Source: JBBQLG01 sp038327655 (GTDB taxonomy: Bacteria; Bacteroidota; Bacteroidia; Cytophagales; Spirosomataceae). From it: 64,000 nucleotides of DNA. The position numbers were made by a program, and so were the translations under genes. Below, one piece after another: positions 8,154 through 16,964 of the stretch; within the stretch, counting starts at the first letter, position 1; each line of letters opens with the position of its first letter. The DNA is taken from contig JBBQLG010000008.1 in the NCBI GenBank assembly GCA_038327655.1, positions 1-64,000 of the forward strand. The letters are read 5' to 3'. The notes beneath the pieces are model-generated. The model did not search any database and was not told the DNA's origin. It saw only the letters and a program-made list of their open reading frames with translations.

Positions 8154-9404
8154 ATGGTGCTGAAGCGGTTATGTATGCGGTGGATTGGTTGGATTGGATG
8201 CACGATGGTAGTGATGGCCTGCGGGCAATCGCCCCAAAAACAGTTGAAGCAGTCGGTTGCGGCCATGCACACCTGCGCCGAGGAGCAGGTGGTGACTCCG
8301 GAACAGGAACAGGCGTTGCGGCAACAGATTAACGCCGACGCGAAAGCCACACAGATTCGGCAACTCTTCGAGCAGAAAATTCGGGGTGGCTTTAATGGTA
8401 CGGCGTTGGTGGCGCAAAAAGGAGTTATCCTCTACAAAACCACCGTTGGCTTTGGTCACTTCGAGCGGGGTCAGAAGGACTCCTTAGTCGAGGACTCTAA
8501 ATTTCAGTTGGCTTCCCTGTCCAAGACGTTTACGGCGGTCAGCATTCTCAAGCTACAGGAAACCGGGCGGATCAGTTTCGAGGATACTATTCAGAAATTT
8601 TACCCTGACTTCCCCTACCACGGCATTACCATCCGGCAGTTGCTCAGCCACCGCAGCGGTCTGCCAAATTACCAGTACGCGTTTGACGACAGCATGAAGG
8701 TGAACTTCTACAAACGCGAGAAGCCTTACCCAACCAATGCCACCATCATGCACTGGTTTGCAACGGTAAAACCCACCCCCCAGCGGTACAATATACCTGG
8801 CCGGAGTTTTAGCTACAGCAACACCAACTACATGGTACTGGCCTCGATCATCGAAAAGCTGACCGGGCAGGATTACGAAACCTTCGTGCGGAAGACCATT
8901 TTTGAGCCGCTCGGCATGCGCCACACGTATGTAGCCACCACCCACAGCGACTCGATCAACGTCCACCGGACGGCGGGTTATCAGTGGAACCGGCGGATTC
9001 CCAAAGACTATTATGACGACGTGGTGGGCGATAAAGGCATCTACTCGACCACCGGTGACCTTTTCCGCTGGTACCGCGCCCTGAACGGTGACTGCCTTTT
9101 AAAACGCGAGACATTAGCCGAAGCTTTTTTGCCCCGCAGCTTTGAACGGAAAGGGCTGCGTAACTATGGCTACGGTTTTCGGATGCACTTAGACGCCAAC
9201 AACCAGCCCGAGTTTATCTACCATTCCGGCTGGTGGAAAGGCTATAACACCATGTTCTGGTTCAGCCCGAAAGACGAATACGTCATCATCATTCTGAGCA
9301 ACCGCTTTAATCCATCCGTTTACCGGGTAAAAGAACTGGTAGATGTGCTGCACGGCGGAGCTACGCAAACCCTTACGCCCGAAACCGGCGAGACCGATTT
9401 GTAA
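8154..9404 (+). CDS. Serine hydrolase of the class C beta-lactamase family, lipoprotein
   Basis: About 416 residues from ATG 8154, chosen because it opens a lipoprotein signal peptide with lipobox VMAC; a longer frame from 7992 would overlap the sugar transferase gene. Beta-lactamase/penicillin-binding-protein fold motifs are visible: SxxK at S121-K124 (SLSK), YSN at Y221 and HSG at about H357 in place of KTG. Such proteins are usually peptidases or esterases rather than true beta-lactamases, and the sequence does not show which. Predicted periplasmic or outer-membrane anchored. Confidence 0.8.
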   Translation: MVLKRLCMRWIGWIGCTMVVMACGQSPQKQLKQSVAAMHTCAEEQVVTPEQEQALRQQINADAKATQIRQLFEQKIRGGFNGTALVAQKGVILYKTTVGFGHFERGQKDSLVEDSKFQLASLSKTFTAVSILKLQETGRISFEDTIQKFYPDFPYHGITIRQLLSHRSGLPNYQYAFDDSMKVNFYKREKPYPTNATIMHWFATVKPTPQRYNIPGRSFSYSNTNYMVLASIIEKLTGQDYETFVRKTIFEPLGMRHTYVATTHSDSINVHRTAGYQWNRRIPKDYYDDVVGDKGIYSTTGDLFRWYRALNGDCLLKRETLAEAFLPRSFERKGLRNYGYGFRMHLDANNQPEFIYHSGWWKGYNTMFWFSPKDEYVIIILSNRFNPSVYRVKELVDVLHGGATQTLTPETGETDL

Positions 9405-9460
9405 GGATAGCGGTCGGGTCGGGTGGAAGTATAAATCTGGCCTGCGCATCTTATGAGGCT

Positions 9461-10375
9461 ATGAAAATCATCTTCACTGCCGCTATCGGCCTTTTTATTT
9501 CCTTTACCGGTATGGCGCAGGACGTTATTAACCTCTGGCCCGACAATGCCATTCCGAACAGTATTGCCGGTAAGTCGCTGACTGAGAAATCGGAGACGGG
9601 AGCCGATGGCATTCTGCGCATCAGCAACGTAACCGTACCAACGCTTACCGTTTATCCGGCGGCAACCGGCAAAGCTACGGGTGCCGCCGTGATGATTTGT
9701 CCGGGGGGCGGTTATTCGATTCTGGCTGCCAGTCACGAGGGCAGCGACATGGCAACGTGGTTTACGGAGCGGGGCATGACGGCGATTGTGCTGAAATACC
9801 GGCTACCCAACGACCAGGTTATGACGCATCCCGAAGAAGTGCCTTTGCTGGACGCCATGCAGGGCATGAAACTGATTCGGCAAAACGCGGCCCGTTATGG
9901 GATCGACCCGGAGAAGATCGGGGTGATGGGTTTCTCGGCGGGCGGGCATTTAGCTTCCACGCTCTCCACGCATTATTTTCGGGGTGCTGAAGCCAGTACG
10001 GCCGCCCGGCCGAATTTTGCGATTCTGCTGTATCCGGTGATTACGTTTGGGGCAAAAGCCCATGCCGGGTCGCGGGAGAAACTGCTGGGAAAAAACCCGT
10101 CGGCTGAGCAGATTGCCTGGTATTCCAACGAGTTGCAGGTAACCAACCAGACGCCCCCTACGCTGCTGGTTCACTCGATGGACGATTTAACCGTACCGGT
10201 CGAAAACAGCATCGATTATTATCTGGCCCTGAAGAAAGCCGGTGTACCTGCCGAAATGCACCTCTACCCAACGGGTGGCCACGGGTATGCGCTGCGTACC
10301 ACAGGCAAAGGCTCGGTTGCCAACTGGCCTGCCGCCTGCGAAGGCTGGCTGAAGAATCTGGGGTACATGAAGTAA
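9461..10375 (+). CDS. Secreted alpha/beta hydrolase, carbohydrate-esterase-like
   Basis: 304 residues with a signal peptide (ends near GMAQ). An oxyanion-type GGGYSIL segment near residue 84, nucleophile motif GFSAGG (S159), an Asp in DDLTVP and a His in GGHGY complete an alpha/beta-hydrolase triad. The overall pattern resembles the acetyl-xylan esterase / BD-FAE-like enzymes that deacetylate plant polysaccharides. The substrate is inferred from family resemblance only. Confidence 0.75.
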   Translation: MKIIFTAAIGLFISFTGMAQDVINLWPDNAIPNSIAGKSLTEKSETGADGILRISNVTVPTLTVYPAATGKATGAAVMICPGGGYSILAASHEGSDMATWFTERGMTAIVLKYRLPNDQVMTHPEEVPLLDAMQGMKLIRQNAARYGIDPEKIGVMGFSAGGHLASTLSTHYFRGAEASTAARPNFAILLYPVITFGAKAHAGSREKLLGKNPSAEQIAWYSNELQVTNQTPPTLLVHSMDDLTVPVENSIDYYLALKKAGVPAEMHLYPTGGHGYALRTTGKGSVANWPAACEGWLKNLGYMK

Positions 10376-10382
10376 AGAGGCT

Positions 10383-10457
10383 AAAACCCCTAAATCCCCT
10401 GAAGGGGGACTTTGCTCACTCACAGGCAAAGTCCCCTTCAGGGGATTTAGGGGTTTT
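10383..10457. terminator. Long hairpin between convergent genes, possibly a dispersed intergenic repeat
   Basis: Arms 10383-10415 and 10426-10457 pair over about 32 bp with one bulged base and a 10-base loop. The outer ends are A4 and T4. It lies between the stops at 10375 and 10459 and can serve both strands as a terminator. The very long, near-perfect stem is more than termination needs. Confidence 0.75.
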
Positions 10458-10458
10458 A

Positions 10459-11364
10459 TTACTTATCGCTCAGGATGAGCGGGGTGTTGCCACGACCGTT
10501 CATGATCACGATCTTGGCGTTTGGCGAAGCGGCCAGTTCACGTTGCGCTCTGATTTGTTCATACTGCAACTGCTTGTCCGACAGGCCGGTAGAGATAATC
10601 TTCTGGTAATCGGCGATACCCTGCGCTTCGACCCGCTTCCGTTCGGCTTCCTGACGCTCTTTCTGCAGAACGAACTGCATCTTCTGCGCGTCCTGCTCGG
10701 CGTTGATCTTCGACTCAATGGTTTTCTTTACCGATGCGGGCAGGTCAATGTTCCGAATCAATAACTGCTCCAGCATCAGACCGCGCTTTTTAAAGTCAGC
10801 TTCGATGGTCCGGTAAATACGCGTCTGAAACTCGTCGCGCCGGGTCGAGTAGAGGGCAACGGCATCGTAATAAACGGCATTGTCGCGGATGCGGGTCCGG
10901 GTAATGGGGCGCACGACCTTGTCGGAGTAGTCTTCGCCGATCTCGCGCAGAATTTTAGGCGCATCGGTCGGTACCACGCGGTACAGAACGGTCAGGTCAA
11001 TGACGACTTCCAGTCCGTCGGCGGTCAGGACCCGGATGGCATCGTCGCCTTTGCGTTCGCCCTCGTCGGTGGTCGCCGACATGGTATAGTTCTGTGTCTT
11101 CGTATCGAATTCGGACACGTTGGCCAGTGGGTTTACGAAATTCAGGCCGGAGGGTAGAATTCGGTCGCCCACGTTACCAAACAGCGAGACAACGCCCACC
11201 CGGCCCGCGTCGACCTGCCGGACGCTGGAGGTGAGTGCTCCCAGGACAATCATAATGATACCCACAACTTTAAGCGGCCGGGCATACCGCGCAAAAGCCA
11301 GCGAAGGCGTATTAACGGCGAATCCGGCGATGAGCACGAACAGGCCTAAGACGATGAAAAACAT
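10459..11364 (-). CDS. Prohibitin/SPFH-domain membrane protein
   Basis: 301 residues. Two N-terminal hydrophobic segments (about 1-18 and 30-48) are followed by an SPFH/band 7 domain (VSLFGNVGDRILPSG onward), then a Glu/Lys/Arg/Gln-rich helix (about 215-265). This is the layout of prohibitins and HflK/C-like proteins, which form large ring assemblies on the membrane and modulate proteolysis or lipid domains. It stands alone, with the stop only two bases beyond the upstream hairpin. Confidence 0.85.
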   Translation of the reverse strand: MFFIVLGLFVLIAGFAVNTPSLAFARYARPLKVVGIIMIVLGALTSSVRQVDAGRVGVVSLFGNVGDRILPSGLNFVNPLANVSEFDTKTQNYTMSATTDEGERKGDDAIRVLTADGLEVVIDLTVLYRVVPTDAPKILREIGEDYSDKVVRPITRTRIRDNAVYYDAVALYSTRRDEFQTRIYRTIEADFKKRGLMLEQLLIRNIDLPASVKKTIESKINAEQDAQKMQFVLQKERQEAERKRVEAQGIADYQKIISTGLSDKQLQYEQIRAQRELAASPNAKIVIMNGRGNTPLILSDK

Positions 11365-11391
11365 AGTGGTGATTAGAGCTAAGTAAGGTCG

Positions 11392-11399
11392 GCAAGGTA
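11392..11399 (-). promoter_or_regulatory. Weak candidate -7 box (TACCTTGC) for the SPFH gene
   Basis: The minus strand reads TACCTTGC, one or two mismatches from TAnnTTTG, with a TTG about 19 bases upstream. It is 28 bases before the ATG. Weak. The rest of 11400-11531 shows no gene. Confidence 0.25.
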
Positions 11400-11531
11400 G
11401 TAAGGCCGCACATCAATACAACATTATACGGAATCGGAAAGAGCCAGCAAATGGCTCTATTACAGGAATGGACGTCGGGCAGGTCAATCGGTTACGGGCG
11501 CGGACGATGGACCGCGTTGATCGTTTTGCAC

Positions 11532-11562
11532 AAAAAAAGCATCTGACGGTTGTCAGATGCTT
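11532..11562 (-). terminator. Rho-independent terminator for the DUF1573 gene
   Basis: Read on the minus strand, a perfect 9-bp stem (11552-11560 with 11539-11547) and four-base loop precede seven T. It lies about 70 bases after the stop at 11631. Confidence 0.85.
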
Positions 11563-11630
11563 GCTGCACACGTTAATAAATTAATCAGCCCGTTGCCGAT
11601 GCTGCGAACAGTACCCGGCGAATCAGGTGA

Positions 11631-12071
11631 TTATTTCGTGCCTTTTTTCTTCGTTTGAGCGGCTGGCGCAGCCGGAGCCGCTACCGTCTGAGCGGCTTCT
11701 TTCGTCACCACTTCACCCTTCAGGTACAGCACTACACTCGAGTTTTCGCCGTTGCTCGTTACCGTAACCGACTTGTTGAAGGGTCCCATAGCAGCCGCGT
11801 TGTAGGTGGCCGATACCGAACCCGTTTTGCCGGGCATGATGGGTTCACGCGAGAACGTTGGCTTGGTGCAGCCACACGAGGCCGATGCATCCGAGATGAT
11901 AATCGGGTCTGAGCCGGTGTTTTTGAACTCAAACGTGTAAGTAGCGGGTTTTCCCTGCTCAATCTTGCCAAAATCGTGCGTTTCGGCGGCAAACTTCGTT
12001 ACTCCTTTTTGGGCGTAGCTAACGGCAACTAATGCAAACAGAGCTACGAATAATGAAAAAACTTTTTTCAT
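11631..12071 (-). CDS. DUF1573 domain secreted protein
   Basis: 146 residues from ATG 12071, which gives a signal peptide (ends near SYAQ). The start is supported by a promoter-like box at 12117-12124 that would exclude the upstream in-frame ATG at 12152. The body is one Ig-like DUF1573 domain: HDFGKIEQG, then SASCGCTKP, then a PGKTGSV turn. The C-terminus is a low-complexity Ala/Pro tail ending in a basic TKKKGTK. DUF1573 proteins are frequent exported proteins in Bacteroidota; function unknown. Confidence 0.8.
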   Translation of the reverse strand: MKKVFSLFVALFALVAVSYAQKGVTKFAAETHDFGKIEQGKPATYTFEFKNTGSDPIIISDASASCGCTKPTFSREPIMPGKTGSVSATYNAAAMGPFNKSVTVTSNGENSSVVLYLKGEVVTKEAAQTVAAPAAPAAQTKKKGTK

Positions 12072-12116
12072 GGCAATTGTGAAATATAAAGGTTTGTTAA
12101 CTCGAATTTGATGTAT

Positions 12117-12149
12117 TGAAAGTAAAACTACCGCAAAAGGTTTGCCAAA
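12117..12149 (-). promoter_or_regulatory. Candidate promoter: TTTG, 21-base spacer, TACTTTCA
   Basis: On the minus strand TTTG (12149-12146) and TACTTTCA (12124-12117) are separated by 21 bases, close to the Bacteroidota -33/-7 arrangement, though the last two bases of the -7 box deviate. Transcription would begin near 12110, consistent with translation from 12071. Confidence 0.45.
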
Positions 12150-12310
12150 CAAACGTTGGTTGCCGACCTGTTAACAAAGAAACGTAAAAAAACGTCTTTT
12201 TGAAAGCTGTCCTATTTTATATTATTTTTACTACCCCGCAGCGGTCGCCCGAGCGACCGTTCTGTGTTTTCGGCCAATGCATTTATCCGCTTTTAACCCG
12301 TAGCAGTTCT

Positions 12311-14719
12311 GTGATAGCAAACGACCAACTCCGCACGACTGGTATTCCCGCCCGCGAAAAAATCCTGTCGGATTACCGGCTGGCCTGCGAAAGTCGGCAG
12401 GTGAGTTTGCTGGGGCGGAAAGATGTGATGGGGGGGCGGGCTAAATTTGGCATCTTCGGCGATGGTAAAGAACTGGCTCACCTGGCGGTGGCGCACGTTT
12501 TTCAGCGGGGCGACTACCGCTCCGGCTACTACCGGGACCAAACCTTTGTAGCCGCACTGGGCGAATTAACCTGGCAGCAATTATTCGCGCAGGTATACGC
12601 CCATACCGACCTGGCCCACGAGCCAAACACGGCCGGCCGCTCGATGAACGGCCATTATGCTACCCGCTGGCTCGACGAACAGGGGTTGTGGCGCAACCAG
12701 ACCGAACTTTATAATTCCGCCTGCGATATCTCACCCACCGCCGGGCAGATTCCCCACGCACTGGGCTTAGCCTACGCGTCGAAACTGTTCCGGCAAAACG
12801 CAGCACTGGACTTTCTGACCCAATTTTCCCGGCACGGTAACGAAGTGGTGTTTGCCACCATCGGCGATGCATCTACCTCGCAGGGCATGTTCTGGGAGAC
12901 GATGAATGCGGCCGGCGTGTTACAGGTGCCACTGCTGATGTCCGTTTGGGATGATGGGTACGGCATTTCGGTGCCGGTTGAATACCAGACCACCAAAGCC
13001 AGTATTTCCAAGGCAATGGCCGGATTTCAGCGCGATGCCGAGGATAAAGGCATCGCTATTTTTACCGTGAATGGCTGGGATTACCCGGCCCTGATGGACA
13101 CTTACGAACAGGCCGTCCGCATTTGCCGGGAGGAGCACGTGCCGGTGCTGGTACACGTGCAGGAATTGACCCAGCCACAGGGACACTCCAGTTCGGGGTC
13201 GCACGAGCGCTATAAATCGAAGGAACGCCTGAACTGGGAAGCCGAACGTGACTGCAACCGGCGTTTCCGCGCCTGGATTCTGGCCAATGATATTGCCGAG
13301 CCTGCCGAACTGGAAGCCATTGAACAGGATGCGGTGCGCGTGTCCAAACAGGCCCGTTCGGATGCCTGGACTGCCTTCCGCGAGTCGACCCGTGCTGACT
13401 ACGAATCGGCTCTCGGGCTGTTGCAGCAGGTGGCCCGGCACCATGCCAAAGCCCCCGAACTGATGGCCCTGCGCGAGGACCTGCGGAAAACACAAAACCC
13501 TCTGCGCCGGGATGCCGTAACGGCGATGAAAAAGGCACTGCGGGTACTGCGTTTCGACAGTGTGGCCCACAAACAGGGGTTGCTGGACTGGCTGGAACGC
13601 ACCGATGCCGAAAATCAGGATCGTTTCAGTTCGCATCTTTATAGTCAGTCGCGGGAGTCACCGATGCGGGTAGTGCCGGTACCGGCTCACTATTCGGTCG
13701 ATAGCCCGGTGATGGATGGCTACCAGGTGATGCAGCATTATTTCGATGGTCTCTTTGGCCGGGATGCCCGCGTGGTGGCCCTGGGCGAAGATATTGGTCA
13801 GATTGGCGACGTGAATCAGGGCTTCGCGGGGTTGCAGGAGAAATTCGGCGAAATCAGAATTACAGACACCGGCATTCGCGAAACCAGTATTGTGGGGCAG
13901 GGCATCGGTCTGGCCATGCGCGGGCTGAAGCCCATTGTCGAGATTCAATACTTCGATTATATCTACTACGCGCTGGCCACCCTCACGGACGATCTGGCCG
14001 GTTTGCATCACCGCACAAAGGGCGGGCAGAAAGCACCGCTGATCATTCGTACGCGGGGGCACCGGCTGGAAGGGATCTGGCACTCCGGTTCGCCAATGGG
14101 TACGATCCTGAGCAGTCTGCGGGGCATGCACGTGCTGGTGCCGCGTAACATGGTACAGGCCGCTGGTTTTTATAATACCCTGATTGCGGGCGATGATCCG
14201 GCGTTGCTGGTCGAAAGCCTGAACGGATACCGGTTGAAAGAACAACTTCCCGACAATCTGGCCGAGTTTACGCTGCCGCTTGGGGTGCCCGAAACACTCC
14301 GCGAGGGCACAGATGTTACCGTGGTCACCTACGGGTCGATGTGCCGGATTGTGTTGGATGCGGCCACGCAATTAGCCGACCTGGGCATCAGCATCGACGT
14401 TGTGGATGTGCAGACGTTGTTACCCTTCGATGTTAACCACGCCATTCTGGCGTCGATCAAAAAGACGAACCGGGTTATCTTTGCGGACGAGGACGTACCG
14501 GGCGGAGCCTCAGCGTTTATGCTTCAGCAGGTGATCGACGGGCAAAACGCCTACCAGTACCTCGATTCGGCCCCGCGTACCCTGTCGGCCAAAGCGCACC
14601 GCCCTGCCTACAGCTCCGACGGTGATTATTTCTCCAAACCCAGCCCCGACGATGTCGTTGATGCTGTGTACGTCCTGATGCACGAAGCGGAACCCAATCG
14701 CTTTCCTGCGTTGTATTGA
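12311..14719 (+). CDS. 2-oxoacid dehydrogenase E1, fused alpha and beta subunits
   Basis: About 802 residues from GTG 12311; the frame is open to an ATG at 12200, but the first 37 residues of that longer version do not look like protein of this family. The N-terminal half is an E1 alpha (thiamine-diphosphate) domain with GRSMNGHYATRW, then GDASTSQGMFWE and a phosphorylation-loop-like SSSGSHERY. The C-terminal half is E1 beta: ALGEDIGQIGDVNQGF, EIQYFDYIYYA and FADEDVPGGA. It would decarboxylate a branched-chain 2-oxoacid, pyruvate or similar and pass the acyl group to a lipoyl E2. Alpha/beta fusions are usual in Bacteroidota. E2 and E3 are not in the window, so the substrate is unresolved. Confidence 0.8.
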   Translation: MIANDQLRTTGIPAREKILSDYRLACESRQVSLLGRKDVMGGRAKFGIFGDGKELAHLAVAHVFQRGDYRSGYYRDQTFVAALGELTWQQLFAQVYAHTDLAHEPNTAGRSMNGHYATRWLDEQGLWRNQTELYNSACDISPTAGQIPHALGLAYASKLFRQNAALDFLTQFSRHGNEVVFATIGDASTSQGMFWETMNAAGVLQVPLLMSVWDDGYGISVPVEYQTTKASISKAMAGFQRDAEDKGIAIFTVNGWDYPALMDTYEQAVRICREEHVPVLVHVQELTQPQGHSSSGSHERYKSKERLNWEAERDCNRRFRAWILANDIAEPAELEAIEQDAVRVSKQARSDAWTAFRESTRADYESALGLLQQVARHHAKAPELMALREDLRKTQNPLRRDAVTAMKKALRVLRFDSVAHKQGLLDWLERTDAENQDRFSSHLYSQSRESPMRVVPVPAHYSVDSPVMDGYQVMQHYFDGLFGRDARVVALGEDIGQIGDVNQGFAGLQEKFGEIRITDTGIRETSIVGQGIGLAMRGLKPIVEIQYFDYIYYALATLTDDLAGLHHRTKGGQKAPLIIRTRGHRLEGIWHSGSPMGTILSSLRGMHVLVPRNMVQAAGFYNTLIAGDDPALLVESLNGYRLKEQLPDNLAEFTLPLGVPETLREGTDVTVVTYGSMCRIVLDAATQLADLGISIDVVDVQTLLPFDVNHAILASIKKTNRVIFADEDVPGGASAFMLQQVIDGQNAYQYLDSAPRTLSAKAHRPAYSSDGDYFSKPSPDDVVDAVYVLMHEAEPNRFPALY

Positions 14720-14727
14720 TGGGACAT

Positions 14728-14799
14728 GGAACCGCAACGGCGGACCGTGCGACTGCCGCAGGTATCCGTGTCATCCGCACGGTCCGCCGTTGCGGTTCC
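14728..14799. terminator. Perfect 24-bp inverted repeat between E1 and nuoI
   Basis: Arms 14728-14751 and 14776-14799 are exact reverse complements with a 24-base loop. It starts nine bases after the E1 stop and ends 15 bases before nuoI. There is no U-run. It may block read-through from E1 into the nuo operon or act as a processing or REP-like element. Confidence 0.65.
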
Positions 14800-14814
14800 A
14801 AAAGATAAAAATCA

Positions 14815-16089
14815 ATGGCCTACTTCGACGACATAAAAAGTGGTGTTCGCACGACGCTGGGTGGGCTGAAACTCACGTTCCGGCACCTGCGGCAGGCCAC
14901 AAAGAGCCGGAAACCGATGGGCGTAGCGGCTGACAATTATTTCGAGCAGCAGACCGGCATCGTGACCCTGCAATACCCGCACGAACAGTTCCCGATTCCC
15001 GATAACGGGCGGTACCGGCTCCATAATGAGATGGACGATTGCATTGTCTGCGATAAATGCGCGAAGGTCTGCCCCGTCGACTGCATCACCATCGACCCCA
15101 TCAAGGCCACCGGCGAAGTGGGGAAAGCGTCGGATGGCTCCCCAATCCGGTTATACGCCGAAACCTTCGACATCGACATGGCGAAGTGCTGTTTCTGCGG
15201 CCTGTGTACCGTGGTTTGCCCCACTGAGTGCCTGACGATGGAGAAAACGTTCGACTTCAGCGAGTTTGAGTTGGGTAAGCTGACCTACCATTTCGCCAAC
15301 CTCACCCCCGAAGAGGCCGACGAGAAGCGAACGTTGTACGAACAGTTTGTCCGGGAAAAGGAGGAACTGAAAGCGCAGCAGGCTGCCGCAAAGGTCGTTG
15401 TCCCTGTTTCTGAATCGGCTCCCGTACCGAAACCAAAACCTGTTTTTCGGCCCACGGCTAAACCAACCGCGCCCGTTGCTGCGCCGGATAATTTGGCCGA
15501 GCCGCAGCCATCAGTGCAAACGGACGAAACGAAGGCTATTCAAACCGAGTTACCCGTCGGTGAAATACCGGTTTCCAAACCGAAACCCGCGTTTCGCCCG
15601 ACGCTCAAACCCGCTTCGCCGAAACCCCTCACTGATGAACCGAAGATTATAGAGCCGGTAACGGAGAATTCCACTGAGTTGGCTACACCGGCCCTGAAGA
15701 AACCCTTCCGCCCAACGCTCAAACCAAAGCCGATTCAGTCGGATGAGAGTCAAAACTCAGCCGGGGGAAGTCTGCTGCATCCGCTCACCGACCCCGCGCC
15801 GGATGAAGCCGAAGCCATTGCGATGGCCGGTATTACCGACGACGCCAAGGTGACGGAGCCAATGACGGAAGCCGAAAAAGCAGACTTTTCCGGAACGCCG
15901 ACGCCCGCTAAAACGCCGACTGCTTTCCGGCCCACCATGAAACCGGCTATTAAAACCGTTCCTGCCGAACCATCTATTGAACCGGAGCCAACGCCTGCAC
16001 TGACGAAAAAACCCGCTTTTCGGCCCACCATGAAACCCGCAGCCCCGGCAAAACCGACGGATTCGGGTGCGTCGCAGGAGATAGATTAA
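14815..16089 (+). CDS. nuoI: NADH-quinone oxidoreductase subunit I with long repeat tail
   Basis: 424 residues. Residues 1-185 are a NuoI ferredoxin-type subunit with two 4Fe-4S motifs: C76-C79-C82-C86 and C125-C128-C131-C135. These clusters carry electrons through the peripheral arm of complex I toward quinone. Residues about 188-424 are extra: a Pro/Lys/Glu/Ala-rich, disordered-looking region with the hexapeptide FRPT(A/L/M)K-Pro at residues 211, 260, 298, 371 and 402. NuoI is usually about 160-220 residues, so the tail more than doubles it. nuoJ follows after 12 bases. Confidence 0.85.
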   Translation: MAYFDDIKSGVRTTLGGLKLTFRHLRQATKSRKPMGVAADNYFEQQTGIVTLQYPHEQFPIPDNGRYRLHNEMDDCIVCDKCAKVCPVDCITIDPIKATGEVGKASDGSPIRLYAETFDIDMAKCCFCGLCTVVCPTECLTMEKTFDFSEFELGKLTYHFANLTPEEADEKRTLYEQFVREKEELKAQQAAAKVVVPVSESAPVPKPKPVFRPTAKPTAPVAAPDNLAEPQPSVQTDETKAIQTELPVGEIPVSKPKPAFRPTLKPASPKPLTDEPKIIEPVTENSTELATPALKKPFRPTLKPKPIQSDESQNSAGGSLLHPLTDPAPDEAEAIAMAGITDDAKVTEPMTEAEKADFSGTPTPAKTPTAFRPTMKPAIKTVPAEPSIEPEPTPALTKKPAFRPTMKPAAPAKPTDSGASQEID

Positions 16090-16101
16090 GTACGTAACTT
16101 T

Positions 16102-16656
16102 ATGATTGAGATCGCTTTCTGGGGCTTTACGGCCCTGACCATTTCGGGGGCATTGGCGTTGTTGCTGACGCGAAATGTTCTGTACGCAGCCTTTTTTCTC
16201 CTGTTGACACTCCTGGGCGTTGCTGGTCTTTTTGTGCTGGCGAGTGCCGATTTTCTGGCCGTGGCGCAAATCATGATCTACGTGGGTGGGGTACTGGTGC
16301 TGGTCCTTTTCGGCGTTATGCTCACCCATAAACCCAGTACAGATTCGGGCACAGACAGTCAGCAGCCCAACCAGATACTATCCGGTCCGAAAGCCTGGCA
16401 GTCGGCCTGGTTCGTGCCGGTTTTGGTAGCAGGCAGCCTGTTTTTTGGCTTATATGCGCTATTGGTCCGGGCCGATTTTACCCTGCTGACGCACGAACCG
16501 TTCCGACAGACAACAGTAGGCACCATTGGCGTTCAACTGATGACGGAGTATAGTTTTCCGTTCGAGGTGGCCGGTATTTTATTGCTGGCAGCTTTAGTCG
16601 GAGCCGCCTACATTGCCTCGCCCAAAAAAGACCTGTATGCAAACGACCCCGATTGA
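16102..16656 (+). CDS. nuoJ: NADH-quinone oxidoreductase subunit J
   Basis: 184 residues with five hydrophobic segments and the NuoJ hallmark ADFLAVAQIMIYVGGVLVL near residues 50-70, containing the conserved Ile-Tyr-Val-Gly-Gly pi-bulge helix. Membrane-arm subunit next to the quinone channel. It ends inside the start of nuoK (20-base overlap), so translation is probably coupled. Confidence 0.9.
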   Translation: MIEIAFWGFTALTISGALALLLTRNVLYAAFFLLLTLLGVAGLFVLASADFLAVAQIMIYVGGVLVLVLFGVMLTHKPSTDSGTDSQQPNQILSGPKAWQSAWFVPVLVAGSLFFGLYALLVRADFTLLTHEPFRQTTVGTIGVQLMTEYSFPFEVAGILLLAALVGAAYIASPKKDLYANDPD

Positions 16657-16954
16657 TCCGTCACTGTTCTTGTTCGTCGGCGCGGCACTGTTCAGCATTG
16701 GGTTGGCGGTAGTGCTGCTAAAACGGCATGCCATTGTCGTGCTGATGGGGGTTGAACTGATGCTGAATGCGGTCAACATCAACTTAGTTACCTTCAGTCA
16801 GTACGATCCCGACCGGATACAAGGGCAGATGCTGACCCTGTTTGTGTTGGTTGTGGCTGCGGCCGAAGCGGCTATTGCACTGGCCATTGTGCTACAGGTA
16901 TACCGGCATTTCCGTACGGTGGAGTTGAACAAGCTGACGGATTTAAACGGATGA
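16637..16954 (+). CDS. nuoK: NADH-quinone oxidoreductase subunit K
   Basis: About 105 residues with three membrane helices and the NuoK signature VVLMGVELMLNAVN, including the conserved membrane Glu (in GVELML) and a second Glu in AAAEAAIALA, both in the proton path. ATG 16637 is chosen because it gives the usual NuoK length; it overlaps nuoJ by 20 bases. A further in-frame ATG at 16613 would add eight residues. Confidence 0.9.
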   Translation: MQTTPIDPSLFLFVGAALFSIGLAVVLLKRHAIVVLMGVELMLNAVNINLVTFSQYDPDRIQGQMLTLFVLVVAAAEAAIALAIVLQVYRHFRTVELNKLTDLNG

Positions 16955-16964
16955 CTGCCAAGCA

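Noticed and set aside
12200..12310. ATG at 12200 as start of the E1 fusion
   Set aside because: The 37 added residues do not look like an E1 N-terminus; GTG 12311 places the start just before recognisable sequence. This remains a judgement.
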